From: Pipra filicauda
Taxonomy: Eukaryota > Chordata > Aves > Passeriformes > Pipridae
DNA length: 64,000 nucleotides
Direction of reading: 5' to 3'
Assembly (NCBI RefSeq): GCF_003945595.2
Contig: NW_024103718.1
Coordinates: 1,116,001 to 1,180,000 of the forward strand
Within the stretch, counting starts at the first letter, position 1, and each line of letters starts with the position of its first letter. Both the position numbers and the translations under genes were made by a program. Shown here in pieces: positions 26,549 through 39,800 of this stretch. Below the pieces are notes generated by a model, which searched no databases, was not told the DNA's origin, and worked only from the letters and a program-made list of their open reading frames with translations.

Positions 26549-27699
26549 TGCAGCCATCACTGCCAGAGGAATATTTCAACAGCCTGAAAACCTGAACTGC
26601 TGGCAAAGATATGAATTTGGGGTGTGACACTGTAAGAGAGAGGATGAAACAAAGAAGATATTTTCTGTGTTCCAAAATTAGAAAGAAATTTTCAGGTCTT
26701 TTGAAGTCTTCACATTTATTATCACTCATTGATTAATAAACTATCAGTTATATAAATGATCAGCCAGTGAGGTAGGTAACTTAGAATATATTTAGTAAAG
26801 CTGAGGTTACACCTATCCTCAGTAAGTAATTTCTGAAGTTTAAGTTAAAGTTCTGGGTCTACTGAACTTATAGAAATTTTGTAAGTGACCCATGTAGTAC
26901 AAGATTTCACCAACTATTCCATTTATTCAGACAGGAATTTATTTCAGAACTGAAATTCTTGACTTTGAACTTCTATTTCTCTACACTGGCTTAAGTGCAT
27001 TACAAATGCACAGAAAAAAAACCTGAAAAGCAAGAATATCCACTATGTATATGTGACTGTCACTGCAGCATCCACAACAAAGTCAGTTATGACAGTGCAA
27101 GTCTATAGTTTCTAGCAATATTGGTAGTTATATCCTATTTCAATCTTGAACAAACAAATTATAAAATGCACGCTTCTGGTGTAGTTAGAACACATCCCTG
27201 CATCCTGAAAACTGCTTCAATGCATAGAAATGATTTTTTTTTGTTCTTATCATCATACAAATGCAGTATCTCTACAACTGCCACAGTCAAAAGGTAGAAA
27301 ACTAGTATTGAAATAACAAAAATAGTAGATTCTGCCAGCTTGAAATCTCACATACAAGAATTTATTCAATGAACAAGGACAAACTCATATTGTCACTTTA
27401 CACATAGGCAGCTTTGGGTGTCTTAATGGTTCCAGTATCAGAGATTCATACATCAATAGAAGTTGCATATAAGTGTAGGGGGTTTTTTATTCTGTTCCAA
27501 GAATAATTACAATAAAATTACACTAACTGTAATAAAAATCATCTTCGTGACTTTTACCTGGCAAGTTAGTGCTGCTTATTTGACAGGTAGTAATTTGTTA
27601 ATCCAAAGTGGTCAAACTATTGTGATTTATGTGACTGTACTCTTTTCATGTAACCACTGTTGAATACCAATTACTTCATCCATGATGCTGAACTTCAGA

Positions 27700-27900
27700 T
27701 TTGGGAGAATCCACCTCTCCCCCATGGAACAACTGTGGTTCAAAATGTGTGGACCACTTAATGGTTTTGATGATTCACCCATCTCTCATTTGGGGCAAAT
27801 CACCGTTTCATGCAATTTTTATTTAACACTGTTTGCAAGTGTGAGGTGCTTTGAACCTGACAATGATAAGTGCTTCTATTATACTGAAATTACAGATAAG
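27700..27900 (+). repeat. possible ancient SINE-like tail
   Basis: CCCATCTCTCATTTGGGG near 27.78 kb recalls the CCCCATCTGTAAAATGGGG core of old amniote SINEs. About 50 bp later, GTGTGAGGTGCTTTGAACC (27839-27857) recalls the GTGAGGTGCTTTGAGATCC tail that follows in such elements. The order and spacing fit, but divergence is high and I cannot name the family. It could be chance similarity. Confidence 0.3.
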
Positions 27901-28379
27901 ACAAAGATCTTTCATAAGTCTTCATAAATGTAGTCTTCCTTATCTCATTTTAGATAAAAGTGGCAACTACTTGGACAAATGGACATTGTTGGATGCTTTT
28001 TAGTGTATACTTGAAAAATTGGTCAGTGCAAGGATTGCCTGCTCTAAATGGGTGAATATCAGTACTTTTAACAAATTCCAAGAATTTGGAATAGTAAAAG
28101 CAGGGCCAAATTCAGGACTCCAAGTTTTTCATACCTGAGTAAGACTTTCAGCAGACTGAGAGGGACTAACTATATCAATATTTAAAATATCTGGTTTGGG
28201 CTACAAATAGTTCTATTTAATAACAATATTTCCTCTCTGTGAATTTGCAGCAAAGAAGTATTTCTGGCTTTTTAGCCTTGTGTTTCCATTGCTGGCAGAT
28301 ATGCGAACACAAGGTGGTAAAAGCCAGTTCCCTTTAGTTACACCCAAACTGCTGTGCTGGCTCAGAAAGCACCCAGGAC

Positions 28380-28413
28380 TCCCCCCCCACCCCCCCACCC
28401 CCACCCCCCTCCT
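28380..28413. repeat. C-run tract
   Basis: About 33 bp are almost pure cytosine with single A interruptions, ending CCCCCCTCC. The opposite strand has strong G-quadruplex potential. Confidence 0.9.
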
Positions 28414-28432
28414 TTGCACAACCTGCTTCCCA

Positions 28433-28488
28433 GAGGGAGAAAGAGAGGGTTGGCAGGAGGAGAGGGGAGGGGAGGAGAGGGGAGGCAT
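28433..28488. repeat. GGA-rich purine tract
   Basis: GAGGGAGAAAGAGAGGG is followed by repeated GGAGGAGAGGGG units. It lies 20 bp after the C-run tract and could pair with it in part. Confidence 0.85.
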
Positions 28489-31400
28489 CCTCTGTGCACC
28501 CCAAGGTGCTGCCTGAGTGTAGGCAGAAGGTACCTCTGTGAACTCAGAGCTCCCAAAGCTCTGATGTACACCACTGTACAAACAACAGACACTCCAAAAT
28601 TCCTGATGAACGCATACATTAAAACACATAGTCTCTGTAAAACTCCACATACTGCTGAGGGCATAAGTTCAGAAATGACAAGGTTACTGAACTGAGCCCT
28701 CAGGATAACTCAGTGCTGTTCGCATTATTGCTGTCTGTATTGCAGCAGTGATATTGACAGTGATCTGATTGGATCCCTTGAACTGCACTACGTGCAGATA
28801 CACAAGATGGCAGTTTACCACCCAGGAAGGTTTTGTGTTCTAAATTAAAATGAGATCCCACTTATAAATAGCAACAGAACAATGTCATTAAATAGTCTCC
28901 TTTGCCAGCGTCATGATGATTCCAAATTACATCAATGGAAGCAGAGAAAATTAACAGCTTTGCCTTAATCCTTTGTATGTTATGTTGGGGAATGTGTCAA
29001 CATGATTCCATTCCCAACACTTCATTCCTGTAATTTGTCTGTAAAAATCCCCTACAAAATAAAATGTCCCTAAAGACAAATTATCTAAACCAGAAACAGT
29101 AAGAGAATTAAGGTAAAAAGTTCAAAGTAGATGGCACTGCCCATGGAAACTGCTGAGATTGATTGTGCTTCTTAAACAAATAAACAAACAAGAATCACAC
29201 CAGGTAAAAAGTAAAAATTAACTTTCTTACTTTCTAGTGGAAGTCCTGTACAGTTAAGTATTGATTCCTTTAACAGTTGGATAGCAGTTGGATATAGCAT
29301 ATGATACAACTTGGTTTCAGCATGTTGCTCAATAGAAAGTGTTGGTTCCCATTATATTACTGAAGCCTACAGAGGTATAGTTAAATGCCATGTAAATACA
29401 AACCATAGAGCATTTTACCAGATGGCTGTTCAAAGGCTCATGTAGGCATCCAGAAAAATCTACAAAGATAGCGTTTGTAATGGCAGTAGTTGCTAAGTGC
29501 ACCTCTAGAAGCAGTACAAATATCAACAGTGATGCAGGAAAACAACAAAAAAGGGAATAGTTCTGATGTATCACTGCATTACTTTAGTTTCACATGACTC
29601 TTATACCAGCAATTTTCCTAGGAATCAGTCCAATTCAAAATTATATCTTCTCTTTTAATTTAGTTCACTACAAAAAGTGCATGTCTACTAGATTGAGATA
29701 TGTCTAGATATGAGAGAAGAATGTATAATAGTTCACTTCAACTCCACTGCAAGTAAAAACTCTCATTTTAAAGCATTCTGGTGAAAACATGTTTAACTGT
29801 AATGCAGTAATGGCAAATATCAGAGTTTAAGCAGAGGAAATATCATTCATAAAGGTTTGAAGGTGATTTTCTGACTTGAAATCAAAGCCAAAGGAAAAAT
29901 TATGTCTCAAGATACAAAGCTGTGATGACCTCACATTCAAAGGGAGAGGACTTCTGAGGATGGAGATCAAGAGTGAGATCTAAAAAAGACGGTTTAATAT
30001 TATCACTCCTACAGATATATTTATTATGTTTAACAAAATGATAAAAGTGTGAGTATAAAATGAGAGACTCTAGAGTGGAGAAGGAGGATGGAAGGGAGAG
30101 TCAGGCAAATTAAATAAGGTAAACTTCAATAAATAAGAAATACTTTGGGTGAGGATTCAGAGAAATTAATTCTAGAATTTGAGTGAATGAAGTGGGCTAC
30201 CTGAAGCAGGCTACCTTTTCAGGGGTCTGGTGGGGGTGCCATTCACCTGCCCAACCTAAAAAAAAAAATCACATCTAAAGGCTCAGTTACAGCTATACAC
30301 ATTCTAAACATAGCTTTTGGGCTTTAGGTGTTTTGAGGTTTTTTGACGTTAAGCCTTACCAGTGTGTAATCAAACATTCCTTCCCCAAAATACTAAGCTG
30401 CCCTTTCTTTTCTTCAGTTTCTTGTTTTGGGCTTCCCTTTGCCCAGAGAGATGTTACACATCATTATCTAGAGAACATGTAGACCAGATGTGTCGAATGA
30501 GGGTAATAGCTAGATTCCTTCAAATAGAATTGAATAAAATTAAAATGCTATTGCAGTTGAGGAGGTATGAGATCATATCAAGGGATCGGATGGAAACTGA
30601 GCACTCTGGCAGTGTTTCTATCTGTAATCAGAACTTATTTTTACATCTCCAGTGACGTACACTCAAGTAGTTTCTTGAAGTTCTCTTTTGTTTTTAAGGT
30701 TAGCCCCTGTGAACTTGAGGATGCCATGTAAAAGCCCTGATTGACCAATAACAAAACTTAGCAGTCAAAGCAGGGAAACATCGAGGCTCTTTGCCAATGA
30801 AAAAGAAGAAACAAACTATCTAAAAAACCAAACTGAACAAATACAAACCACAGGAAATGTGGGTTTTAAGGTTATTAAGAAGAAATAAAATCAAATGAGC
30901 TATTAGGAGTTCAAATTATAGTGCTTTTATTAAGCCAATGATTGCAGCATACTCAATGAGCAGAAACTCACAGCGCATTTATTGGATGTACAGTGATATA
31001 TTTTATGAAGTGCTAGCATATATTCTTGGTGCAAGAGAATATTCTCATTGTAAAACAAACAAAGTAAAAAATTTTTTGGGTCAGAATCATTGGCTACCAC
31101 GAACAGGAAACACATAGCCCTTGTTTTCTATGAGGATTTGTTTGTGAGCTTCTTACGGTTCCGTGGTGTAAATGCTATCTGAAATTCACACATTTCTGAT
31201 AATGGTTGCCTGGATTCTGCCTTTTTCTGGTTTCTTTTTGTAAGGAGGAGGGGAGTTACATGTTTTACAAAAAACAAGCTTCATTTTCAGGACAAAGTCC
31301 CTGCTTGCACCCATCAGTTCATTTGTTTTTTAGGCAGATGCATAATGAAAAGATGCCTTTTGTCCTCAGAATGTTATCCAAAATGAAACAGGATTACAAG

Positions 31401-33979
31401 TGGTAAACTAGTCCAGGTTTGACTTCTTAGTGTCAATACTCATTTGTGTATCACGTTTAAAATGCACAGACCGCAGATAGAGTGAAACAGATTTCAGACG
31501 TGTCGCTAGATACCTGTGTGATTATGCATATAATAAATCCCCCAGAAATTCAAAGCCACCTTCAAATAAAACTCATGAATGCAAACCATGCAACCCACAT
31601 GTGAATCTCTTCCCACAAAAAATGATTTAGTTGAGGAATGAAAATAATAATATAAATTCTTGTAGCTCTTGTGATATTTTGTGATCATTCATAGGGCTCT
31701 GTCTAACCTTGTAACATTAAGCTTCATAAGGAAGGCTCAGTAGGAAGAGGCATTTGTGTCTTTAGCAGGGATAGAAAGGAAAGGAGCAAAGAGAATTCAC
31801 AAGTAATGCACTGTTAGTCTTCTCTAGCTCTAGTCTCTCTCTTTTCTCTCGAAACAAAGAGGGAGATTCCAGGTGAACTTGCCAAAAATCCAAGGGAGGT
31901 CAGAGATCATCTGCTGATCATTCAGGTTAAAAACCTTCTTGATCAGTGATGCTACATCACTCTTGATCCTAAGAATTTTAAATGTCCAGTCTCACAGATT
32001 AACCAACACTAAACAGTTAAGGAGTACTAAAGAGTTAAGGAGTAAGTTATATTAATTTCAATATGTGCTATTTTTAAATTACCATTTTCATTAAGAAAAT
32101 CTTTTTTATTCTAATAATTTTTAACAAATCTGTAGCTGGTTAAGAGGACAGAGTCATCTGATTTGTAACAGCTTTCCTCTTCCTTTGGAATTCCTAAATC
32201 AAGTTGGTTTAACTGGTAAACTTTGGCCACCAAAAATCAGAAAGCTCTGGTAAACTGGGACATGCATTGCAGTTTCTTCCTCCCACAAATGCCTGTAAGA
32301 CTACTGAATGAATAATCTCTGGTGAGTTCTACCCAGTGTTTCAGTTCCAAGTGAGAAAAGGGTGTGGAATAAACTCAGGCTTCCAGAGTTGCTCAACAAT
32401 AGGAAAAAACGTGAGAGGTAAAATCAGTTTAGCTGACCAAAGCATGTGTAAAATACGAAAAATAAATACAGCAAGTCCATTGCATATTCCTTGTCAAACA
32501 TGGCAGTTCTGACAAGAGAAAATAAAGTACTGTCTTAACAACTTTAAGTCTATTAGGAACAGCTGAAAACCAGCACATTGCAGAAGATATTTGTTAAGAG
32601 TAAGCCAAAGATGATTGTGATGGGAAGTAATTAAAAACTGACACTGCTTCCATACATGGGAAATTATGTTCAATTCACTAATTCTGCAGATTTGCTCAAT
32701 CTTGATAAAACTGAATGGGAAACCGCACACAAACACGATAGAAAACATGATGAAATTTAGTTCTCTGTAGCCAGTGCTTACAGTCAGACCTCCAGTAGAG
32801 CTGATTATACAACTAATAACCAACAGACAACCCCCCTCCAGATTCATAAAAGTAAACCAAACTTTTTTCTTCCTACTTCAGAGCCATTTTACTTGTAGTT
32901 TCCATCCAAAACTTTTCCCTGCTAAAGAAAGAATCAATGAAACTCCTTAATAATTTTAATGTATTGACATATTTGTTAATATTTGAAAGCTTTAGAAGAG
33001 GAACGCAGTTGTAATTCTCATGATATAGCTAAAAGAGCCCACAAACCACTTCAGTTCCACTTTAGTTTTGCTGCAAGTGGACAATGTCCAGCACAGAAAA
33101 TCCTGGTCACCACTGCTGACCACTACTATTTCCATTGCAGAATACAGTTTCTATGGTCTCTCAAGATCTTAGCTGACTTAGCTGACTTAGTGGAACTAAA
33201 TGCTTTAAGATATGAGTAGGTCGGATAGTTGCTGCAAAACTAAGGTCACCTCACAAAACAGCATTTCATGGATACATAATGTAGCTGCATATACACAACT
33301 ATATGAAAAGTGAATTGTGCAAAAACCCCAACTTGATAAGGCTACATAACAAGTGTTTTCCTGTGAATCAGCACAGAACAACGTGAAGGTAAAACAATAC
33401 GCAGACACTACAATGAGTACATAGAGAAGAGTCCACCTACCATGTGAGACTCCAGTTGGGAATTGTTTCCTCTTTAGTCGTCTCCTGCCTGAGACTCTGC
33501 ACATGTTGAAACACATGAATGTGATCCCCAAAAATGCCTAGTACAACAGAAATGCTAGCAACTGTCTCTTTCAATTTTGCTTAGTAAAAGAAGTAAAAAA
33601 ATCAGCCCTGTTTTCTTTCATCCACTCAGCACCAGATGAGTCCTGCAAACAGAAAAAGGCATCTTTTTTCTTGTGACAGGCTGGTGGAGAATACAGAGAA
33701 CTCAACAACCAGGGCTATAAGAGCAAGAATGTGAGAGCTTGAGTGGAGCAGAAATAGAAATTGTATCACAGTCACACACAGTGAGCAAGAACGCTCGAAT
33801 ACCAAGCTGGTAAAAAGGTCATAACCCATGTCATGTATGCCAAAGCAGGAGGGTGAAGCAGTTTTGAAATCACCACCAAGTACAGTCATGGTCTCTGGAG
33901 GAGAGAGACTAGTATGGCTATAGAAGCCATAGAAGAACGGGCAGGACATTTGTATTCTCACCCTTGGATATCCAAGGCT

Positions 33980-34770
33980 TTTAAGAGTCTTTTAAGTAAA
34001 ATTATGTAAGCTTTTGAGGGCCTTAGGAAGAATGGATTGTTTGTGGGAAAGGAGGAGTTAAAGGGCAGGATGGCCTGGGCTGGAGGAATGTTGGGCAGCT
34101 AGTGAGAACACTGTGAAGATAAGAGCAAGGCATTAGGGGAGGAAAACAAATGCTGTGGGGATCACGCTGGGGAGTACAAGGCCAGAGAATGTACCTTTGC
34201 TGCAGAAGGGCTAAAAACAGCTGCTGCTGGGAGAGAATGGGGAGGATGAGAGGAAAGACCAAAGAAAGACATTTCAGATATCACACAATGTGAGAGAAAA
34301 AAAGAAAACTGAGCTGGCTCATGTTAAGGCAGCTGTTACAGTGGTGCTGGAGAAAACACAAGAGAGGAGATGGAAAGGTGAGGATCACAACTCTTACATG
34401 AAGATAACCGAGATGCTTAAACAGAAATGACGGGTAAAATGGGTAAAGCAGTACAAACCAGAGGACAGCTAGAAAAGCAGGATCATGACAACTGGCACAG
34501 AGGGTTTTGGAATGATCCCAGTCCACCTGGTACTGCTCCTTGTGAGAATAAAACATCCCCAGTTGACCGATGCTGATCAAAATTACCTGTTGGAAACAGC
34601 CTGTGCAGCCACCAAATGGGTCATGTGCAACACCCAAAAAACACCCAGCTGTGGGAAATGAACTATGGATACTTCCAGAGTTGAAACATGTTAAAGCAGA
34701 TGGAAGCAGTGTCTGTAGAGCTTTGTTTGGAAGAATAAAGCCAAATGGGTCCAGAGTCATATGTTGTTAA
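33980..34770. other. purine-skewed, GC-richer patch with 159-codon open frame
   Basis: The plus strand is rich in GGA/GAGAA blocks and is visibly less AT-rich than its surroundings. The minus strand is correspondingly pyrimidine-rich. It is open for 159 codons (34760-34281) and again for 79 codons (34262-34023), giving leucine/phenylalanine/cysteine/proline-rich peptides. The bias alone explains the absence of stops. It might be a diverged LTR or retroviral leader, but I find no terminal TG/CA pair, poly-A signal or motif to support that. Confidence 0.3.
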
Positions 34771-35903
34771 AAATAACTATTGTCTGTAGTTATTAGACTC
34801 ATGCCAGAGGGAGGTTTGGTTTAATTATGGCGAGTTATGAACATTCACAGCTTCAGTGCTGGAGGATTCACTCATCCATTGCACATGATTATGGGTCCTC
34901 TGACCCCTGATAACATAAGCGGGCTGGATTCAGAAAGGCAGGCTGGCAGGGCTGGGAAGACTCTCCAGGAAGGAGGACAGCTCAAGGAACCTAAGAAAAA
35001 GGAGAAGAAAAATACATACAAAAATAAAAGATACAAGCAGCTATAATGCTTGCTAATACAGACCTTGAGGGCAAACCAACAAGGACCCTGGTAAGTAAAG
35101 ACAAGACGGGCCCCTGTGGTTCTGTTTATGGGGCTTGACTGCAGGACGGCACAGAGGGGTTTTTTATTTTTATTTTTCCAAGAATGCTGTGTGAGTCCTG
35201 AAGAAGGCATTGGAATTACAATAACTGAGTTTGCAATTAAAAATTGAATGCCCAGGAGAAAATACAGCCAAATGGAATATGAAACCACTAGCCACCTTCA
35301 TGCATAGATTGGCAAAACTGTATGCTAGAAATGAAAGAGAAGATCTCAAGTCAAGTGTCTCAATCAAGAGCAGGTGATCTCCAGGAATATGAAAGCAACA
35401 TTTTCAACTCCACTAGCTGAGGAACATTCAGACTTTAAGACTGGGCAGGACCATTCACTCGACCCTTGGGGACACAGTAGATTAAGGTATAATTAGTCAG
35501 AAGAGCCTTTTAGCACCAATCTTACTGTAGATGTAATGAGTGGCCCTAGCTTGTTAAGAGAGTTTGGTGCTGTTACTGATGTCTTGAAACACACTGGGTA
35601 CCCAAGAGACACAGCATACCAAGGCAAGTCTGTGGGAAAGTGTGTACCGTATTCAGCAAGACAGGAGAAAAATTACATTTTAGGCAATGGTCTCTGATTA
35701 GAAAATGGTCTCATTCTGAATCTCACTAGTAATTGTTTGTGTGGTGGTAACGCAGCAACAGTAGTAATCTTGGTTACACGATGGTGAGTGGCAGTCTAGC
35801 CTCAGAAACACTTGAAACACCTCAGGGATGAGTGGCAAGAGAAGTTTGTACAGGTATACTCAAGATAAGTTAGTGCAGAAGGATTAATGCACTTACGTTA
35901 GTT

Positions 35904-36773
35904 GAGCTTTTTGGGCTGGAAGTCAGCTTAAAGAAGACAGAAGTCTTCTATCAACCTGCACCTCAGGAAGTCTTCCATCATCCCCATATCACCATCAGCG
36001 AATCAGAGCTCAAATCAGTCCAGCAGTTTAATTACCTAGGTAGCATCATCTCCTCGGATGGTAAGATTGATGGAGAGATAGACAACAGGTTAGCAAAGGC
36101 ATATAGAGCTTTTGGAAGACTCCATAAAAGAGTTTGATGAAACAAACACCTAAAGAAAAGCACAAAGATCAGTGTTTACAGAGCCATTGTGTTGTCTACT
36201 TTTTTATACGGTTTCGAATCATAGGTCATTTACCACCACCATCTGCATCTCCTAGAACGCTTCCATCAATGCTGCCTCCATTCAATCCTAAACATCCACT
36301 GGTCAGATTATGTGACTAACACGTCTGTTCTAGAACAAGCAGCAATCACAAGTATTGAGGCCATGTTGCTGAGAACACAGTTGCATTGGGCAGGGCACGT
36401 CTCCAGGATGAAGGACCACCACCTCCCTAAGATCTTGCTTTATGGTGAACTTGCCACTGGCTGCCGCAAGAGAGGAGCCCTGAAGAGAAGATACAAGGAC
36501 TCCCTGAAACAACATCTCAGCCTTGGCCATATTGATCAACATCACTGGTCTACTCTGGCCTCCAATCAGGTCTGGAGACACACTATCTTCAACGCTGCTG
36601 ATGCTTTTGAGAACGCACGCAGGATCACTCTTGAGGAGAAAAGACAACATGGAAAGAATCGTGTCTTGCTGATAGCATCCAAGGAGTCTTTCTGCTGTGC
36701 CTTTTGCAACCAGACTTGTCTATCTCGTATTGGCCTCTTTAGCCACCGATGTGCTTGTAGCAAATGTGGGTAG
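35904..36773 (+). pseudogene. RTE-like reverse transcriptase C-terminal part, broken
   Basis: One continuous frame runs about 289 codons from FGLEVSLKKTEV to the stop at 36771-36773. It is interrupted only by adjacent TGA TGA codons (36135-36140) and a TAG (36222-36224). Visible blocks are FNYLGSIIS (reverse transcriptase thumb), RLAKAYRAFGRL and HWAGHVSRM...LPKILLYGEL (RTE-type C-terminal block). The end has a cysteine/histidine module of pattern CxxCxxxCxSRIGLxSHxxxC, a zinc-binding motif often found there. The palm motifs with the catalytic aspartates and the endonuclease are missing through truncation. The last 153 codons are still open, which implies modest age. Confidence 0.85.
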
Positions 36774-36816
36774 AGCCCTTCCCAAATCTTTATTCATGAA
36801 GCCTAGCCATGATGAG
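35904..36816 (+). mobile_element. RTE-like LINE, 3' end only
   Basis: This is the 3' part of a non-LTR retrotransposon clearly different from CR1. It begins within the thumb/connection part of the reverse transcriptase, runs to the stop at 36771 and has a very short 3' untranslated part ending in CATGATGAG. It has no poly-A tail. A short tail of small tandem units fits the RTE clade. RTE elements of the AviRTE family are known from some bird lineages and from filarial nematodes, and horizontal transfer has been proposed for them. Assignment to AviRTE specifically is inference. The other candidate is another RTE- or Rex-like LINE. Confidence 0.75.
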
Positions 36817-39800
36817 GAGCCAAAACCACAGAAACTGTATGAATGTCTAAGTGAGGCTGAGGAAGGATTGTGACTCACTATTTTTAGCCAAGTGATTATG
36901 GAGTACTAGTTCAGTGACCCAGTTTATATAATCAACCAGTGTATCACAGAGTGATGAAAGGATCTGGAGTCTGGATATCCGGGCAGTAAACACTGTCACT
37001 CCACAAACAGCACCTAGTACTTTTAAACTGCCACAACTCGTGGTTACAGAAATAAAAGGTAAAAAGCAATTTTCAGTAATGGACCTAGAAATTTTTATTT
37101 TTTTTTACCTTGGTCTGCTGTTGAGTCTATTTTTTTTCCCTTTCCATTAGAAAGGAGTGCTGGTATAAGTTTATTTCTATATTTCAAGAGCTGCAATATG
37201 CCTTCATATTTCTCAAGTCTCACAATGGTCCTCCAGTTTGCCAAGCACACATGACCTGAATGTGTGATAAATTAATCCATGAGTGAAGGAAAAATAAAAT
37301 ATCATCGATTCTGTAGTAAATGTCTGCTGCTTTTGTTGAAAAACTTTAAATTTTTTATAACTAATGATGTTCATAAATTGTCCATACACACAAACTTATG
37401 TGTTAGACTAGTAAAGAACAAGAGAAAGATCATTCAGTAGTGTCCATAACTCTTGTGACTGCTAAAGGAGTTTAATGTACAATTTATATGAAAAATAAAA
37501 ACAAAATTTTAAATCTACAGACAACTGAAATATTACTCAAAATTACTATTTTGTGTTTAACAGCAGGAACAGACAAAGCGTTTATATAGTAAATTGTTTA
37601 TAACTCCTTTATCCGAAGTATATATATCATGAAAAAAAGAAAAACCAGTTTTTCCTGGTCTTTTTTCAGTATACAGGCATCAGCCTTAGATCACCTTTTG
37701 TCACTAGATGCTGATACCATCAGACACACTGTGAAGGAGTCAGTTATTGAAAATAACAATTTGGCTTTTTGTAAAGCAATTGGTATTGCAGTTATCTGAA
37801 TAGCTTCTTGATAGGAACTGCTTGCAACATACCCTGGTTTCTGCTTTTCCAGAACTGATTTCTGTGGAGTTACAACCCACAATTCCTCTCAGTGGTAAAA
37901 TTAGACATGAATATTTTAAGAATTGTAATGTTAGTGTAACTGAACAGCTTAAAAATCAGTAATAGCACCTGTATTTTTAACATTTGACATTACTAAGAGT
38001 TTTTAAAATAGCACAGAACAAAACCCTGCTTAAATGAAGCAGGCTAGTAGTAATATTAGAGTGACAGTTGCTCTTAAATTTCTGGTTTACTTCTGTATTT
38101 TCTTTAAAGTTGATAATTTTTCTAAAAGGCTCTAAATTGCTGGGTCACAGAAAGGACACGGACAGTGGTGAAAAGCTCAGTCTGCCTGTGTGAAGATGAT
38201 CCTGTGTTGAGCAAACTAGCCAATTAGCTGCCAACTGCAGTTTCTTTTCCAGGCTGATCCCAAACCATCACTTACTGCTTCTTTTCTGATGTCTTTGACA
38301 CTTGCTTCTGTAAGAGAGCAATAATAGTGCCAAGAATACATTGTTGCAGTGACATGGCATTACAGCATCCCTGTGGCTGCATCACGGAAGACCTTTACGA
38401 AGCGGGTTGGGGAAAGGAGAAGGAGAGACAGGAGTGTTCACACTATGGGTCAGGGCATTTCAGTGGTTTAAAACTTATTAAAGATTTTAAATGCATTAAG
38501 TTTAATCTAGTCCGTAAAACAGCACTTCCAAGAGTAAAGTTTGTACTGGAAAAGAAAGTGACTTCTTCCAAATACACTAAACTCAAATTATTTTGGAAGA
38601 TTATAGCAACCAAGAGCCTAAATAAAATTCCTTGAAGACTACCATAAGAAATTTTCAAGCTCTTCCATCCCATATGAAATACCATTTTAACATCATGAAG
38701 GAGAAAGAATGGTTTAAATGCACCTTCATTAAAATTGTAATTATTTAAAATATATATGACTTTCATTAACTTTCTCTGTTAACTCTTATAAATTTTTATT
38801 GTTTAATTAATTTGTCTTATGGTGGTTATAGGCTTAAGTGGGTGCAGGCTTCACTGCAGGACCAGTATCTTACCTGATTCCAGCTCTGATACTCTTTCAT
38901 TGTGCATCCTATTCTCACACGCACCACCAATTAGCAATGTAAGGGCAGCTTGGGTCCAGATGCCTTTATTCACAGAGCAGAAAGCATTTGATGAACTCAA
39001 GATACTTTCTCTCTGGCTCTGATCTTGAGCCTTCTCATTTTTGTGTGCACAGTGCATTTCTGGCTTTTATGCCAGAAAATAATAAATATTTTCAATTGGC
39101 TCCTGTTTTAATAGAACTTCAAGTCCTACATCAGCAGCAGAGATACACTGCACCACTTGAGCTTTACCATTGCAGTCCATATGGTAATAATAGTCATTTC
39201 AGCAAAATTACAGCCTTGCAAAGCTCTGCTACATACACAGCCTTCCTCACTGTAATACAAGATTTACAAGGCAATATGTAGGAACTGGAACATTTTAAAA
39301 CCCGATGAGGATGTTTGAAGTAATAGAGCACTTTACAACAGTTAATGGTAGCGGATGGATGACAAACATGAGTTATGATCACACTATATTTAGGTAGAGG
39401 TGTGAGCAAAACAGATGTTAAGCCTTCTTTTTCTTAATGCTCAAATATATTTTTTCCCAGTGCCTTCTTTAACTCAAGTCAAATCTCTTTCCAGTATAAA
39501 TTCCCTTTTCTCTGTTTACTCTCTGCACAAGAAGGCAGATGCCCCTCCCTTACTCCCAGCCTGCCCACTGCTAAGCAGGTAGGGTTTCTCATGAGTTTGC
39601 GGATCCCCACATGCACAGCTGCACAGCATAGGAGCAACAGCTATAGTGTTGAACTAAACTATGTGTCATGCTTTTGTGTTCTTTCCTTTTCTCACAGCCT
39701 GAATATTTAAGCAGAAAAAGGAAAACACTGTCCTGGCCTTCCCAGGAGCCAAGGAACAGCTGCCTAGTGGTGCTAAAAGCAGACTCAGCAGCATCTCCCT

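Larger units (their letters stand above)
26549..35903. other. AT-rich DNA without recognised gene
   Basis: I see no convincing gene. Listed separately are a possible old SINE tail (27.70-27.90 kb), C-rich and GGA-rich tracts (28.38-28.49 kb) and a purine-skewed patch (33.98-34.77 kb). The approximately 500 bp before the RTE-like fragment (35.4-35.9 kb) do not match the reverse transcriptase region expected upstream of it, so that element is truncated there. Confidence 0.5.

Noticed and set aside
28213..28695. Overlapping 78- to 145-codon frames on both strands
   Set aside because: All cross the C-run and GGA-run tracts, which give proline/glycine/arginine runs and few stops.
36203..36224. 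GGTTTCGAATC resembling a tRNA B-box
   Set aside because: It is part of the RTE-like coding sequence, where it reads YGFES, and no A-box lies upstream.
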